Assembly: GCA_050743625.1 (NCBI GenBank)
Contig: JBOGED010000442.1
Span: forward strand, 1 to 7,180
Source of the DNA: JBOGED01 sp050743625
Lineage (GTDB): Bacteria; Actinomycetota; Nitriliruptoria; Euzebyales; Egibacteraceae
Reading direction: 5' to 3'
DNA length: 7,180 nt
Position numbers and translations under genes: made by a program. Positions 6,261 through 7,180 of the stretch are shown piece after piece; position 1 is the first letter of the stretch, and every line of letters begins with the position of its first letter. The notes beneath the pieces were generated by a model that was given only the letters and a program-made list of their open reading frames with translations, did no database searches and had not been told where the DNA came from.

Positions 6261-6998
6261 ATGCCCTCGCAATCTGACTTCGTCGATTCGATCCGCCGGG
6301 ATTCGGACGGTTTCGCCGAGGCGGCGGAGGTGGCGGGGCCCCAAGCCGCGGTGGCCGCCTGCCCGGACTGGACGGTCGCTGACCTCGTCTGGCACCTCCG
6401 CGAGACCCACTATTGTTGGCGCGTCATCGTCGAGGACGGGTTGCGGGACCCCAACGGCATCACGCCCATCGAGCGACCGCCGGATTTCGCCCAGCTACTC
6501 GCTGATTTCCGCGCCGGAGCGGGGCGCATGGCCGACGTGCTGGAATCCGCGGACCCCAGCCGGCCCGTGTGGACCTGGGCTCCGCAACAAGAGGCGGCCT
6601 TCGTGATCCGCCACCAGGTCCAAGAGGCGGCGGTCCACCGCTGGGACGCCGAGCAAGCGGCCGGCCGGGACTTCTCCATCGACCCGGTCATGGCCGCCGA
6701 CGCGGTCGACGAGTTCCTGGAGCTGATCGGCACCGCGTACCAGGCTGAGGGAGCCGCGCCGCTCGGCGGCACCGTCCACCTCCACGCCACCGACACCCCC
6801 GGCGAATGGGTCGTGACAGAAGACGAGGCCGGTGACCTGCGCATGGAGCGGGCCCACCGCAAGGCCGACGTCGCCCTCCGCGCCACCGCCTCCGACCTGC
6901 TGCTGATGCTCTACCGCCGCGTAACCCCCGACCGCGGCGAGGTCTTCGGCGACGGCGCGATCCTCCACCGCCTCCTAAATCGCCGTGACCTCAGCTGA
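6261..6998 (+). CDS. Maleylpyruvate isomerase-family protein (DinB/MDMPI fold)
   Basis: A 245-aa protein with the layout of the actinobacterial maleylpyruvate isomerase / mycothiol-dependent enzyme family. The N-terminal four-helix DinB-like domain (about 1-160) shows the typical CPDWTVADLVWHLRETH at 34-50 and QEAAVHRWDAE at 121-131. Glu122 and His126 (ExxxH), with His45 or His50, match the metal ligands known for the Corynebacterium mycothiol-dependent maleylpyruvate isomerase. The C-terminal domain (about 165-245) has the family's HLHATDTPGEW and ASDLLLMLYRR. Members are cytoplasmic; most have no known substrate, so the true reaction cannot be named. No aromatic degradation genes are nearby. 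It lacks a ribosome binding site and is probably leaderless. It is separated from the preceding gene by a terminator and is not in its operon. Confidence 0.85.
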   Translation: MPSQSDFVDSIRRDSDGFAEAAEVAGPQAAVAACPDWTVADLVWHLRETHYCWRVIVEDGLRDPNGITPIERPPDFAQLLADFRAGAGRMADVLESADPSRPVWTWAPQQEAAFVIRHQVQEAAVHRWDAEQAAGRDFSIDPVMAADAVDEFLELIGTAYQAEGAAPLGGTVHLHATDTPGEWVVTEDEAGDLRMERAHRKADVALRATASDLLLMLYRRVTPDRGEVFGDGAILHRLLNRRDLS

Positions 6999-7180
6999 GG
7001 CGGAAGGAGAAGCGGCGGACGAGGTCGGCCCACTCGCGCAGGCTGGCAGGATCGACGTGGCGCCACTGAGGTTTCTTTTCTAGCCAGGGGCTTCGCCCCG
7101 GCCCGACGAGCCGTGGACGGTAACGGCGGCAGCGCGTGGGCTTGGCGGCTGTTCTGTGCTGGATCGCGGCGGTATTCCGC
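6991..7180 (-). CDS. Possible C-terminal end of a convergent gene (partial)
   Basis: On the minus strand a frame is open from the right edge to a TGA at 6993-6991, giving 62 codons. The last 35 or so look truly coding: third positions are nearly all G or C, and the peptide WRHVDPASLREWADLVRRF is well formed. The part nearer the edge is Arg-rich and less convincing, and contains the hairpin-forming GGGGCTTCGCCCC (7087-7099). I do not recognise the protein and no start is visible. The stop overlaps the upstream plus-strand gene by 8 nt within the 12-bp palindrome CCTCAGCTGAGG (6989-7000), which supplies a TGA to both strands. It could be a real gene end, a remnant, or chance. Confidence 0.35.
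   Translation of the reverse strand, partial: RNTAAIQHRTAAKPTRCRRYRPRLVGPGRSPWLEKKPQWRHVDPASLREWADLVRRFSFRLS

Noticed and set aside
7087..7099. GGGGCTTCGCCCC hairpin as a terminator
   Set aside because: The T-rich stretch lies before the hairpin on the plus strand and no T-run follows it on either strand.
1..7180. CRISPR arrays, tRNA or rRNA genes, insertion sequences
   Set aside because: No regularly spaced repeats, no tRNA-like cloverleaf sequence and no transposase-like product could be seen.

Overview
High-GC DNA that reads like a member of the Actinomycetota. The signs are a strong G/C bias at third codon positions, a maleylpyruvate isomerase-family (mycothiol-dependent type) protein, and several start codons placed just behind a -10-like hexamer with no Shine-Dalgarno, as expected of leaderless mRNAs. 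A Thermoleophilia-like lineage is possible, but that is a guess.

Left part (1-2562, all genes on the minus strand). The N-terminal 217 codons of sbcC run off the left edge and overlap the end of a complete sbcD by 20 nt; together they encode the SbcCD (Rad50/Mre11-type) nuclease. About 200 bp behind the sbcD start lies a non-coding stretch with a perfect 24-bp palindrome and a degenerate second copy. Next comes a toxin-antitoxin pair (Phd/YefM-type antitoxin, PIN-domain toxin) with both partners broken. The toxin has a deletion of about 19 bp right after the catalytic-type Glu43. The antitoxin has lost its normal N-terminus.

Middle (2594-4846, minus). A full-length purL of the small bacterial type, encoding FGAM synthase subunit II. 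The TA remnant lies 31 nt behind its stop and may share its transcript.

Right part (4983-6998, plus). Divergently from purL lie a 91-aa protein resembling a lone peptidoglycan-binding-like domain and then, 100 nt on, a 278-aa membrane protein. The latter is recognisable as subunit C of a copper membrane monooxygenase (PmoC/AmoC/BmoC family), and all six copper ligands known from methanotroph PmoC are present at identical spacing. A strong intrinsic terminator follows at once, and no A or B subunit gene is in the window, so it looks like a stand-alone subunit C gene. A maleylpyruvate isomerase-family protein follows, probably translated from a leaderless mRNA. The last 180 bp hold what may be the C-terminal end of a convergent minus-strand gene.

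The most interesting item is the lone, apparently intact CuMMO subunit C next to an unusual small protein, in a stretch that by eye is less GC-rich than its neighbours.
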